DNA of 64,000 nucleotides from Paraburkholderia xenovorans LB400 (GTDB lineage: Bacteria > Pseudomonadota > Gammaproteobacteria > Burkholderiales > Burkholderiaceae): positions 496,001 through 560,000 of the forward strand of contig NC_007951.1 in NCBI RefSeq assembly GCF_000013645.1, written 5' to 3'. This document shows, in pieces, positions 18,000-26,469 of this stretch (within the stretch, counting starts at the first letter, position 1; every line of letters starts with the position of its first letter). A model generated the notes under the pieces. It saw nothing but the letters and a program-made list of their open reading frames with translations. It had not been told where the DNA came from and ran no database searches. Position numbers and translations under genes: made by a program.

Positions 18000-20168
18000 C
18001 TACCTGGCTGCGCGTGCCGCTTTTGCCGGCCAGACGAGTTCCAGCGGATGCCGGAACAGCCGTTGCCAGATCGCGCCGCGCAGCGAGCGCACCGCGTTGC
18101 GCCGCAAGTCGCGCGATTTCACCGCCATGTAGAAGGCGAGCGCGAAACTCACGGCCACGTTGAGTATCGCCATGCTGCCGACACCCGCCACCGCCCACCA
18201 CAACTCCGGCAGCTTCAGCGCGTCCTTGCCGAGCACGCCGAGCGCGACGCCGATCGAGCCGGCGCTGAGCGTGACGTGACGCACTTCGAAGGAAAACGCA
18301 AACGCGGTGAGAATGGCCGGCACCAGGCCGAGCATCAGCCCGAGCGTGATATTGCCGACCACCCTCGCCACATTCGCACGGCAAAACCGCGCGATCCGCT
18401 CGGCGCCGGCCGCGCCCAGCGTCATGCGCAGACGGCGGTTATAGGTGAGGGCGTCGGCAACGCGATGCAGCACGAACCAGTTGTCCGCCCAGCCCGCAAG
18501 CAGGCTGGACGACCACAGCAGCACGCCGGTCAATGCGGCGTAGAACGGTGTCGGCCCCCAGAGCGAGAAGGAGTGCAGCGTGGCGTGCGCCTTCTCCGGC
18601 GAAATGATGTTGGCGCGAAACAGCGCATGCCACAGCAATTGCACGCCGAAGCACACGGGAAACACCAGCAGGACGTTGCCGAGCACCGCGGCGGCCTGGG
18701 TGCGCATCAGCGCGGTCACTGAACTGACGAAGCTGTCGACCCCTGCCGGCGTGCCGACACCGTCGAGTTCCCGCGCGAGCGTCGGTGCGGTCATGGCCGG
18801 CTGCTTGGTGGCGAGCGAGAAGTGCAGGAAGTGCATCAGCAGGAAACTCGCCGCGTAGTTGATGCCGGCCAGCAGGCCTTCGAACATCGCCTGAAAATGC
18901 GCGCCGGTAATGGCGAATTTCACGCACACCGTGACGACGGTGACGAGACCGCCGCCGGCCGCCATGCGCAGCATCTTCAGATATTCGGCGCGATCGCGGG
19001 CGATGTAATGCTCGCCGGTATCGGCGCTGTATTCGACGACCTTGCGCGCCAGCAGCGAAAAGTTGCTGCGCACCAGGTGCGCGACGCTCTGGCTCGCATG
19101 GTTCGCGTTGACGAGTTCGGCGGTGAGGCGCGCGCCTGCGTGCGGATCGTCTTGCGCCATCCAGGCATTCAGCAGATGCTCGGCGCGAACGATCCGCATG
19201 CGCATCCGTTCGACCTGGAACACGATGTCGACGCTCACGCCGTTGCGATAGAGATGCGCGAAGACGTTGTCCGTCGCGCCGCGGCATTCGTCGAGCAGCA
19301 GCCGCAGATAGTTGACCTCGTGCAGCAGCGGCTCCTGCGGGCCGCCGGCCACGAACGCCTGATGGACGGTTTCGACGGCGAGCATTGCGCGCGTGAGCCG
19401 GTAGAACGGCTGCTTTTCCATCGCGACGCGCACGTCGCTGGCCTCGTGCGCGGCATGGCCGTCGCGATCGCGGTGCGCGTGAGCGGAGCCGCGCTCGTCC
19501 GGATCGGCTCGGCCCAGACGGCTGCGCACGGTTTGTGACAGGCCCGTGGAACTGATCTGGCAGGTCAGGTTATGCAGCGCGGCCAGCAGGTCGAGCGAAA
19601 ACGGTGTGGTATCGCGCTGTTCGTCTTCGTCCGCCGCGTAATCGAAAAGTGCGTGGATGCGGATCAGCAGGTCGGTGGGCAGCGCGCCGATCCATTCGGC
19701 GTCCCGCTCCGAGCTGAACATGAGCGTGACGATCGCGGTGAGGTCGCGCCGGTTCGGCGCGGGCGGAATCAACGCGGCTTCGAGTCGCTCGAACAGCGCA
19801 CCGAAGAAGCCTGAATGCACGGGCATGCCGGCGTCGCACAGCAGCGAGAGGCCGTCGCTCTCGCGCAGCAGGGCACGCAGAATACCGGCGACGTTGCCCT
19901 TCCAGACCGGGTTGCGGTCGAGCACATGGAGGAGATAGCGGATTCGCGTGTGCGTTGGCGTGGAGTGGTGGGCGTTGTCTCCAGCGGCGGCTGCGCCGGC
20001 CTCGACTGCGTGGCCCCGGCGAATCCAGTGGGCGAGTTCGATCAGCCATTCGCTACGCTCCGGATACGGTGCGGTCCGGTCGGCGATTGCCAGCAGCGCA
20101 TCGAGCTGGTGACCGCCGTCGCGCGAAGCGCGCCATTTCCTGATGAATCGTCTGAGCGAGTCGAACAC
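18000..20168 (-). CDS. PF10136 'site-specific recombinase' family, probably an integral membrane protein
   Basis: 722 residues from the GTG at 20166-20168. Residues 1-~330 are soluble and helical. From about residue 390 onward there are several strongly hydrophobic segments (for example NVLLVFPVCFGVQLLWHALF and ITLGLMLGLVPAILTAFAFSF), so it should sit in the inner membrane. The family name comes from a gonococcal report; I see no serine- or tyrosine-recombinase motif. I chose GTG because it follows the pqiC stop as TGAAGTG with GGGAG just upstream. An upstream in-frame ATG at 20225 would overlap pqiC by 56 bases. It ends the pqi operon. Confidence 0.72.
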   Translation of the reverse strand: MFDSLRRFIRKWRASRDGGHQLDALLAIADRTAPYPERSEWLIELAHWIRRGHAVEAGAAAAGDNAHHSTPTHTRIRYLLHVLDRNPVWKGNVAGILRALLRESDGLSLLCDAGMPVHSGFFGALFERLEAALIPPAPNRRDLTAIVTLMFSSERDAEWIGALPTDLLIRIHALFDYAADEDEQRDTTPFSLDLLAALHNLTCQISSTGLSQTVRSRLGRADPDERGSAHAHRDRDGHAAHEASDVRVAMEKQPFYRLTRAMLAVETVHQAFVAGGPQEPLLHEVNYLRLLLDECRGATDNVFAHLYRNGVSVDIVFQVERMRMRIVRAEHLLNAWMAQDDPHAGARLTAELVNANHASQSVAHLVRSNFSLLARKVVEYSADTGEHYIARDRAEYLKMLRMAAGGGLVTVVTVCVKFAITGAHFQAMFEGLLAGINYAASFLLMHFLHFSLATKQPAMTAPTLARELDGVGTPAGVDSFVSSVTALMRTQAAAVLGNVLLVFPVCFGVQLLWHALFRANIISPEKAHATLHSFSLWGPTPFYAALTGVLLWSSSLLAGWADNWFVLHRVADALTYNRRLRMTLGAAGAERIARFCRANVARVVGNITLGLMLGLVPAILTAFAFSFEVRHVTLSAGSIGVALGVLGKDALKLPELWWAVAGVGSMAILNVAVSFALAFYMAVKSRDLRRNAVRSLRGAIWQRLFRHPLELVWPAKAARAAR

Positions 20169-20169
20169 T

Positions 20170-20922
20170 TCAGGCGCCGGCTCCCGCAGTGCTGTCCGCT
20201 GAAGGACAGGGTGGCACGGCCACACTCACCGCTGTCCCCTTGGTCGAAGCCGAAGCGGCTCCCCTCGTGCCTTGACCTTGCGGCGCAGCGGCAGCCATTG
20301 CCTGCACGGCGGAAGCTATCTGCACGGATATCCGCTGCAGCGCCTGCCGATGCCCGTCGACCAGTGCGTCGTACCCGCCGCTCACCGGTGCGCTGACCAC
20401 GCTGCGGCACGTCATCACCGCGTTGCTGCGTACCGAGCGGACGCTCCACACTGCATCGATCAACGCATGCGAGCCGGGCCATGACTCGAAGCGCTGCACG
20501 TTCATGCCGACCCGATACACCGGCGTGGCATCCGGCCGTGCGGTGCCATACACGTCGATGGTGTTCAACTGCTGCGTGAGACTCGTCGACAACGCGCGCC
20601 GGATCTCGTCGCCGGGCAGCGAAGCCCAGCGCTCTTCTTCGAGCACCTTGACCTGCGTCGGTCCCGTTTGCACGACCAGCTGATTCTTCGACACCTGCGG
20701 CGGCACGTCGATCGGCGCGACTTCGATCAGCCACGCCGGCGCAGCCGGGGTCCGGCCGCTGACCGGCGCCGCCGCTGCGGCAGTGCTGTCCGATCCCAGC
20801 GTATAGAAGCGGCTCGACGGCGACGAGCACGCCGCCAGCGCCACCAGTCCGGCCAGCGCGCCGGCAAGAACAGCACCACGCGCGAGCCCGCGCGGCGGGC
20901 GGGGGAGCCGGGCAAACATCAT
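20170..20922 (-). CDS. pqiC: PqiC-type outer-membrane lipoprotein of the pqi transport system
   Basis: 250 residues. Signal peptide with lipobox LAAC, lipidated Cys32, followed by SSPSSRFYTLGSDS, the typical start of ABC-transporter auxiliary lipoproteins (PF03886). PqiC anchors the PqiB tunnel at the outer membrane. The Ala/Thr/Ser-rich C-terminal ~45 residues are likely disordered. The ATG overlaps the pqiB stop (ATGA, 20919-20922), so the pair is translationally coupled. Confidence 0.9.
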   Translation of the reverse strand: MMFARLPRPPRGLARGAVLAGALAGLVALAACSSPSSRFYTLGSDSTAAAAAPVSGRTPAAPAWLIEVAPIDVPPQVSKNQLVVQTGPTQVKVLEEERWASLPGDEIRRALSTSLTQQLNTIDVYGTARPDATPVYRVGMNVQRFESWPGSHALIDAVWSVRSVRSNAVMTCRSVVSAPVSGGYDALVDGHRQALQRISVQIASAVQAMAAAAPQGQGTRGAASASTKGTAVSVAVPPCPSADSTAGAGA

Positions 20923-22577
20923 GGTTTATCTCCTGATTTACCGCGCAACAGCGATTCGGGATGGCGCTCCAGATAATCCGACAGCGCATTGAGCGACTGC
21001 AACGTGCGCGTCAATTCCTGCAACGCCTGATGAACATCGGACTGCAACGGCGAATCCTGCTGCAAGGTCGCCTCGGCCGAACCGAAGGTCTGCTTCGCCG
21101 CCGCGAGCGTGTCGCGCGCCTGCGGCACCACTTCCTTGTCGAGTCGCGTGAAGAGCTGATCGGCGTTCTTCAGCGCGCTGTTCAGGTTGTTGCCGATCTG
21201 GTCGAACGGCACTGCGTCGAGCTTCTTCGCAATGTCGGCGACCTGGAGCTGCAACTCGTCGAGCGTGTTCGGAATGGTCGGCAGTTCGAGCGGATCGCTC
21301 GCCACGTCGACGGTTGCCGGCGGCGCCTTCGGGAAGATGTCCACCGCCACGTACAACTGGCTCGTAATCAGATTGCCGGTGCGCAACTGGCCGCGCAGAC
21401 CATGTTTGACGAGCTGTTGCAGCATGGTTTGACCCGCCAGGCTGCCCGGTGCCGGCGCGGTCTCGCGGAAGCGTCTGCCAAGCCGGTCCGGATAGAGGTT
21501 CATCGTCACCGGCATGGTGAAGCTGCGCGTCTTCGGATCGTAGTCGATGCCGATGTTGGTCACCTGGCCCAGCACGATGCCGCGGAAATCGACCGGCGCG
21601 CCGATCGACAGGCCGCGCAGCGACTGGTTGAAGTTCATCACCACGCGCAGCGGCACGCCGTCCGGTTCGCGCATCGCATCGGCTTCATCCGAACCGAGGC
21701 GGAAGGTCATGTTGTTCGGCGCCTGCGCGCCTACGCCCTGACCCGGCGGCGACTGGAACGACAGCCCGCCCACGATCACCGTTGCAAGCGACTGGGTGTT
21801 CAGCTTGAAGCCGCTGGAATCGAGCCGCAGATCGACGCCGCTCGCATGCCACCAGCGCGAATTGGTGCCGACATACTGGTCGAACGGCGCGGACACGAAG
21901 ACCTGCATGGTCACGCCGGTGCCGTCCTTGTCGAGCGAGAAGCCGACTACCTGGCCGACCTGCACGCGCCGGTAAAAGATCGGCGAGCCGATGTCGATCG
22001 AGCCGAGCGAGTCGCCATGCAGGATGAACTGGTGGCCCTTCTGGTCGCCGGTAATCGGCGGCGGGGTTTCCAGGCCGACGAAGTTCTTCTCGGTATCCGG
22101 CGAATGGCCGGCGTCCGCGCCGATGTAGGCGCCCGAGAGCAGCGTGGTGAGACCCGACACGCCGCTCGCGCCGACACGCGGCCGCACCACCCAGAAACGC
22201 GAATCCTTGACCGCGAAGTCTTCGCCTTCCTTGGTCAGCTGGACCTGCACCAGCACGTGCGACAGATCTTTCGACAGCGTGATGGTCTTCACGGCGCCGA
22301 CGTCGACGTCCTTGTACTTCACCTTGGTCTTGCCGGGTTCGAGGCCTTCGGCGCTGACGAAACTGATCGTAATGGTCGGGCCTCTCGCGGTGACCGATTT
22401 GATTACGAGCGCGATGCCGATCAGCGCGGCAATCAGCGGAATCACCCAGACGAGCGAAGGCAGCCAGCGGCTGCGCGGTTCAATGTCAGGGTCGGGGAGT
22501 TGGGGCGGCAGCTTCGGTCCGTTCGAATCGTTGCGCGGCGCATCGGGGGCGGGCGTCGGTTCTTGCGGGCTAGTCAT
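20919..22577 (-). CDS. pqiB: PqiB, MCE-domain intermembrane transport protein
   Basis: 552 residues. N-terminal Pro/Asp-rich cytosolic tail, one membrane helix (WLPSLVWVIPLIAALIGIAL, about residues 38-58), then three MCE/MlaD domains in the periplasm and a long C-terminal helical region (residues ~440-540, coiled-coil-like) that builds the lipid-conducting needle to the outer membrane. The length matches E. coli PqiB (546). It starts inside the end of the upstream pqiA gene (8-base overlap). Confidence 0.94.
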   Translation of the reverse strand: MTSPQEPTPAPDAPRNDSNGPKLPPQLPDPDIEPRSRWLPSLVWVIPLIAALIGIALVIKSVTARGPTITISFVSAEGLEPGKTKVKYKDVDVGAVKTITLSKDLSHVLVQVQLTKEGEDFAVKDSRFWVVRPRVGASGVSGLTTLLSGAYIGADAGHSPDTEKNFVGLETPPPITGDQKGHQFILHGDSLGSIDIGSPIFYRRVQVGQVVGFSLDKDGTGVTMQVFVSAPFDQYVGTNSRWWHASGVDLRLDSSGFKLNTQSLATVIVGGLSFQSPPGQGVGAQAPNNMTFRLGSDEADAMREPDGVPLRVVMNFNQSLRGLSIGAPVDFRGIVLGQVTNIGIDYDPKTRSFTMPVTMNLYPDRLGRRFRETAPAPGSLAGQTMLQQLVKHGLRGQLRTGNLITSQLYVAVDIFPKAPPATVDVASDPLELPTIPNTLDELQLQVADIAKKLDAVPFDQIGNNLNSALKNADQLFTRLDKEVVPQARDTLAAAKQTFGSAEATLQQDSPLQSDVHQALQELTRTLQSLNALSDYLERHPESLLRGKSGDKP

Positions 22578-23220
22578 GTTTGAGATCCTGAGGTTTTGGG
22601 GTACTGCCTTCCACGTGGTCCCAGATGAGGCGTGGATCGAACTGCATGGAGGCCATCATGGTCAGAATCACGACCGAGCCGAAAGCGATGGCTCCGGGGC
22701 CCGCCGTAATCACGGCAAGCGACTTGAAGCGCACCAGCGCGACGGTCAGCGTGACGACGAACACGTCGAGCATCGACCAGCGCCCGATCCGCTCGACCAT
22801 CCGGTAAAGCGTGATGCGCTGATCGGGCCGCCAGCGCGAACGGCGCTGCGCCGTGATGGTGAGCAGCACCAGCACGCTCAGCTTGAGCATCGGCACCATG
22901 ATGCTGGCGACAAACACGATCACCGCGAGCGGCCAGTCGCCCGAGGTCCAGAAATAAACGACGCCGCTCATGATGGTGTCGTCTTCGGAACCGAGCAGCG
23001 ACGAGGTGTGCATCACGGGCAGCAGATTCGCGGGAATATACAGCAGCGCGGCGGCGATCAGCAGCGCCCAGGTGCGCATGAGACTGTCGGGATTGCGCGA
23101 ATGAAGGTGCGCGCCGCACCGTGAACAGTGCTGCGCCGTGACGGAACGAATGCGCGGCTCGACGCGTCCGCACGCATGGCAGCTGACGAGACCCGCGCTT
23201 CTCGCGGTAACGTATTTCAT
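22570..23220 (-). CDS. pqiA: Paraquat-inducible protein A domain (second of two)
   Basis: 216 residues. Begins with a rubredoxin-like zinc ribbon (CHACG at residue ~14 and CSRCG at ~34), then four membrane helices with LYIPANLLPVMHT and MLDVFVVTLTVALVRF, standard PqiA landmarks. E. coli PqiA carries two such modules in one ~417-residue chain; here each module is a separate gene. The ATG is at 23218-23220, seven bases after the other pqiA module; the stop overlaps pqiB by 8 bases. Confidence 0.92.
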   Translation of the reverse strand: MKYVTARSAGLVSCHACGRVEPRIRSVTAQHCSRCGAHLHSRNPDSLMRTWALLIAAALLYIPANLLPVMHTSSLLGSEDDTIMSGVVYFWTSGDWPLAVIVFVASIMVPMLKLSVLVLLTITAQRRSRWRPDQRITLYRMVERIGRWSMLDVFVVTLTVALVRFKSLAVITAGPGAIAFGSVVILTMMASMQFDPRLIWDHVEGSTPKPQDLKHD

Positions 23221-23227
23221 GGCGTGC

Positions 23228-23983
23228 TCACCCTCGACGTGGTGCCGGCGGCACGACCGGCGGCAAGGCGGACGGTTCCGCGCCAAGCACCTCGGGCGGC
23301 GCGGGCGGTCCCGCGACCGAGTTGAGCGCGGCCGCCGCGCTGTCGGCGGAAGTGCGCGGCAGCGGCCGTTGGTCGCGGGCGCCCAGTTCGTCGGCGAGGT
23401 CCCACAGAATGCGCGGATCGAACGTGACCACCACGGCGAGCATCAGCGTGAGCACGCCGAACGCAAACAAGGCCGCTTCCGGAATCACGCGCGCGAGACT
23501 CACCATCTTCACGATGGTGATCAGTATTCCGAGCATGAAGACTTCGATCATGCCCCACGGGCGCACGAATTGAATGGCGCGCAGCACCCGGTTGAAGGCG
23601 TGCGGCACATAGCCGGCGCGTAACGGGATCAGCACGTAGAGCAGCGCGACGAGTTCGGTCAGCGGGAACAGAATGGTCGAGCAGAACACCATGACCGCGA
23701 CGATCTGCATGTCCTCGTCCCATAGCGCGATGAGCGCGCCGAACAGCGTGGTCTGCGAGGTGATGCCGTTGGTTTCGAGTTCGACGATCGGGAAGCCCTG
23801 CGCGATCAGGAAGGTGATCAGCGCGCCCAGCGTCATTGCGCTGACGGCGTCGAGCCGGCGGGAGATGCCGCGATAGAGCGTGGCCCCGCAACGCGGACAG
23901 CGCGCGACCGTGCGCCCGACGAGCCGGGGTTTGCGGAACAGCGTATCGCATTCATGGCACGCAATCAGGTTGTCATGTTCCAT
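23228..23983 (-). CDS. pqiA: Paraquat-inducible protein A domain (first of two)
   Basis: 251 residues. Zinc ribbon CHECD ... CPRCG in the first 32 residues, then four membrane helices (ALITFLIAQGFPIVELETNG; GMIEVFMLGILITIVKMVSL). Ends in a Pro/Ala-rich tail. This is the promoter-proximal gene of the pqiA-pqiA-pqiB-pqiC-PF10136 operon on the minus strand. The ATG is at 23981-23983; the longer open frame upstream lacks hydrophobic or conserved content. PqiA proteins are thought to feed lipid to the MCE tunnel. Confidence 0.92.
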   Translation of the reverse strand: MEHDNLIACHECDTLFRKPRLVGRTVARCPRCGATLYRGISRRLDAVSAMTLGALITFLIAQGFPIVELETNGITSQTTLFGALIALWDEDMQIVAVMVFCSTILFPLTELVALLYVLIPLRAGYVPHAFNRVLRAIQFVRPWGMIEVFMLGILITIVKMVSLARVIPEAALFAFGVLTLMLAVVVTFDPRILWDLADELGARDQRPLPRTSADSAAAALNSVAGPPAPPEVLGAEPSALPPVVPPAPRRG

Positions 23984-24420
23984 AGGGCAGAGGGCTGACA
24001 GTGTGAGGGGAAGCGTGCAATGCCCGTTTCTTTGGCAGGTCTGATCAAAGTGTGGAGCAATAGTACCAAACGCGCCCGGCCGTCGCATCGGCCATTGTGC
24101 TGAGCCGCGTGGCGAGCTGCGATCGTGAACCGCGGCGGCTTTCGGGCGACGGTCAATGCTACATCGTGCGGCATCGAACCGGTATAGCTCTGACAATCTC
24201 CGTCCCTAATTGTTCAATGTGCGCGGCAGATGCGGCGAATTCCCAGGGAGGCGTCTCCGGCGACCCTCTGCCAGTTTTTTCCGATTGGGGTAGCATGGCC
24301 GCCTTGGTGCGTGCCACGGCAGGCAGGATGCTGCCGTCTGTGCCGATGCCTTACGCATGGCCAGCCGGAATATCCGCGCGGGCTGCGCCGTTAACCTCTC
24401 TTAGCTTGCGTCGACCTGTC
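23984..24420. other. Divergent promoter region between pqi operon and cytochrome b561 gene
   Basis: 437 bases without a supported gene. It should contain the leftward pqi and rightward cybB promoters. The cybB reading frame stays open to 24097 but the extension is not membrane-like or conserved in appearance. I see no strong repeat, riboswitch or small ORF with a good ribosome site. Confidence 0.5.
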
Positions 24421-24981
24421 ATGGCACTCAATCCTTCATTCGGCAGCCGGGAGTCGTACACGCGGACTGCCATTGCCTTGCACTGGCTGATCGCGTTGCT
24501 GATCGTATGCGGCTTCGCGCTCGGTTGGGTGATGACCGATATCCCGGGTTTCACGCCGACCAAGCTGCGCTACTTCTCGTGGCACAAATGGATCGGCGTG
24601 ACGGTGTTCGCGCTCGCCGTCCTGCGCATTCTGTGGCGCGCCACGCACTCGGCCCCTGTGATGCCGCGCCGCATGCCGGCCTGGCAGCGCGGCGCCGCGC
24701 ATGTCGTGCATCTGCTGCTGTACGTGCTGATGATCGCGATCCCCGCGTCGGGCTACCTGTACAGCTCGGCGGCCAACGTGCCGGTGGTCTACCTCGGGCT
24801 GATTCCGCTGCCGCGCCTGATCGCGCCGGACCCGCACCTCAAGGAACTCCTGAAGAACGTGCATATCACGCTCAATTACACCTTGCTCGTGCTGGTCGCG
24901 CTGCATGTCGCGGCTGCGCTCAAGCATCAATGGCTGGATCGCGACGGCCTGCTTTCGCGCATGCTCCCTTTCCTCAAATAA
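24421..24981 (+). CDS. Cytochrome b561 family protein (YceJ-like)
   Basis: 186 residues, four membrane helices with the expected haem-ligand histidines: IALHWLIALL (helix 1), FSWHKWIGV (helix 2), HVVHLLLYVLMIAIP (helix 3) and LVALHVAAALKHQW (helix 4). Inner-membrane di-haem electron carrier. The ATG MALNPSFGSRESYTRTAIALHW has no evident Shine-Dalgarno. It lies eight bases before the first yceI gene; yceJ-yceI pairing is also found in E. coli. Confidence 0.9.
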   Translation: MALNPSFGSRESYTRTAIALHWLIALLIVCGFALGWVMTDIPGFTPTKLRYFSWHKWIGVTVFALAVLRILWRATHSAPVMPRRMPAWQRGAAHVVHLLLYVLMIAIPASGYLYSSAANVPVVYLGLIPLPRLIAPDPHLKELLKNVHITLNYTLLVLVALHVAAALKHQWLDRDGLLSRMLPFLK

Positions 24982-24989
24982 GGACAACC

Positions 24990-25553
24990 ATGAAGGTCTC
25001 GTTTTATCGCTACATGCTCGCCGCCTTCGCCGCGGCCTCGTTGACCGTGGCCGGCAGCGCCCTCGCGCAGGTGGACGTCGCGAAAAGCTCGGTGACTGCG
25101 ACGTCGAAGCAGATGAACGTGCCGGTGGAAGGCAAGTTCGGTAAATTTACCGCGCAGGTCAGGTTCGATCCGGCAAAACCGGCCGAGGGTTCGGCGCAGT
25201 TCAGTATCGACGTGGCCAGCTACGATCTCGGCGACGAAAGCTACAACGACCAGGTGCGCGGCAAAGACTGGTTCGACGCCAAGACCTATCCGAGCGCCAC
25301 CTTCGTCTCCAGCGCGATTGCGCCGGCCGGCGGCAACCAGTTCAAGGTGACCGGCAAGCTGACCATCAAGGGTAAATCGCAGACGGTGGTGGTACCGGTC
25401 ACGGTAGCCCAGCAGGGCGCAATGCAAATTTTCGACGGTTCGCTGCCGATCAAACGCTCGCAATTCGATATCGGCACCGGCGAATGGAAGGACACCTCGG
25501 TGGTCGCCGATGAGGTGGTCATCAAGTTTCATATCGTTGCAGCACGCAAGTGA
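24990..25553 (+). CDS. YceI family periplasmic lipid-binding protein, copy 1
   Basis: 187 residues. Signal peptide to Ala26 (GSALA-QVDVAKS). The mature part is an eight-stranded lipocalin-like barrel that binds polyisoprenoid in characterised members: GKFGKFTAQVRFDPA, DYNDQ-type loop 'DESYNDQVRGKDWFDAKTYP' and KLTIKGKSQTVVVPVTV. No cysteines in the mature protein. ATG preceded by AAGGAC. Directly follows the cytochrome b561 gene; an intrinsic terminator follows. Confidence 0.92.
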   Translation: MKVSFYRYMLAAFAAASLTVAGSALAQVDVAKSSVTATSKQMNVPVEGKFGKFTAQVRFDPAKPAEGSAQFSIDVASYDLGDESYNDQVRGKDWFDAKTYPSATFVSSAIAPAGGNQFKVTGKLTIKGKSQTVVVPVTVAQQGAMQIFDGSLPIKRSQFDIGTGEWKDTSVVADEVVIKFHIVAARK

Positions 25554-25558
25554 CGCTT

Positions 25559-25587
25559 GCCGCGCCACTCGGGCGCGCGGCTTTTTT
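25559..25587 (+). terminator. Rho-independent terminator between the two yceI genes
   Basis: 7-bp stem GCCGCGC (25559-25565) with GCGCGGC (25575-25581), then six T residues (25582-25587). It starts 6 bases after the first yceI stop and lies in the leader of the second, so the second copy either has its own promoter or is expressed by partial read-through. Confidence 0.8.
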
Positions 25588-25607
25588 CAGGAACCTGGGA
25601 GCACGAA

Positions 25608-26189
25608 TTGAAAACATCCATGTTGATCGCCTTCGGGGCGCTGGCTTCTTCTTTCTCATTGGGCGCGTTCGCGGCCGCTGATACCTATCAGCTCGATCCG
25701 ACCCACACGTATCCGAGCTTCGAGGCGGATCACTTCGGCGGCCTTTCGGTGTGGCGCGGCAAGTTCACCAAGAGCTCCGGCACGGTCACGCTCGACCGCG
25801 CGGCGAAAACCGGCACGGTCGACGTGACGGTCGATCCCGCCTCGGTTGATACGGGCAACGGCAAGCTCGACGAGCATCTGAAGTCGGACGCGTTCTTCGA
25901 CGTCGCCAAATATCCGTCGGTAACCTACAAGGGCACCGATATCAGGTTCGACGGCGACAAGCCGGTGGAAGTGATCGGCAACCTGACGATTCGCGGCATC
26001 ACCAAACCGCTGAATCTGAAGATCGAGTCGTTCAAGTGCATGCAGCACCCGGTGCTCAAGCGCGAGGTGTGCGGCGTGGAAGCGAGCGCGCATTTCAACC
26101 GTGCCGACTACGGCATGGATTTCGGCGTCAAATATGGCTTCAGCATGGATACCAAACTGCATATCCAGTCCGAAGGCATCAGGCAATAG
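25608..26189 (+). CDS. YceI family protein, copy 2
   Basis: 193 residues from the TTG at 25608, which has GGGAG eight bases upstream and yields [23 protein letters not shown], a good signal peptide; the alternative ATG at 25620 would shorten it. Lipocalin-like motifs: [36 protein letters not shown] and [15 protein letters not shown]. Unlike copy 1 it has two cysteines ([18 protein letters not shown]) that could form a periplasmic disulfide; this is the YceI proper subtype. Confidence 0.88.
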   Translation: MKTSMLIAFGALASSFSLGAFAAADTYQLDPTHTYPSFEADHFGGLSVWRGKFTKSSGTVTLDRAAKTGTVDVTVDPASVDTGNGKLDEHLKSDAFFDVAKYPSVTYKGTDIRFDGDKPVEVIGNLTIRGITKPLNLKIESFKCMQHPVLKREVCGVEASAHFNRADYGMDFGVKYGFSMDTKLHIQSEGIRQ

Positions 26190-26247
26190 GCGCTCAGTGC
26201 TTCTATCGCGTTCGGCTGCCGGATCGCGCGGCCGTTGCGTCGCAACA

Positions 26248-26290
26248 AAAAAACCGCTTCGAACTCGCTTTGGCGACGAAGCGGTTTTTT
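26248..26290. terminator. Bidirectional rho-independent terminator after yceI copy 2
   Basis: 14-bp stem AAAAAACCGCTTCG (26248-26261) / CGAAGCGGTTTTTT (26277-26290). It gives a U-run on either strand; 58 bases past the yceI stop. Confidence 0.85.
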
Positions 26291-26469
26291 GTCGTTCGCA
26301 CGAAACGCCGGAAGCCTTATGCAGCGGTGCCGCGCAATTTCGCACTCGCGCCGTATTAATTTTTCGGGTACATAGAGCGCAGGCACCGCATTGGTTGTGC
26401 GCGCATCCAGTCGGGCATTCAGGCGTGAAGCCGACATCAATAATATTTTCGCGCGAATCGGAGATCTGC

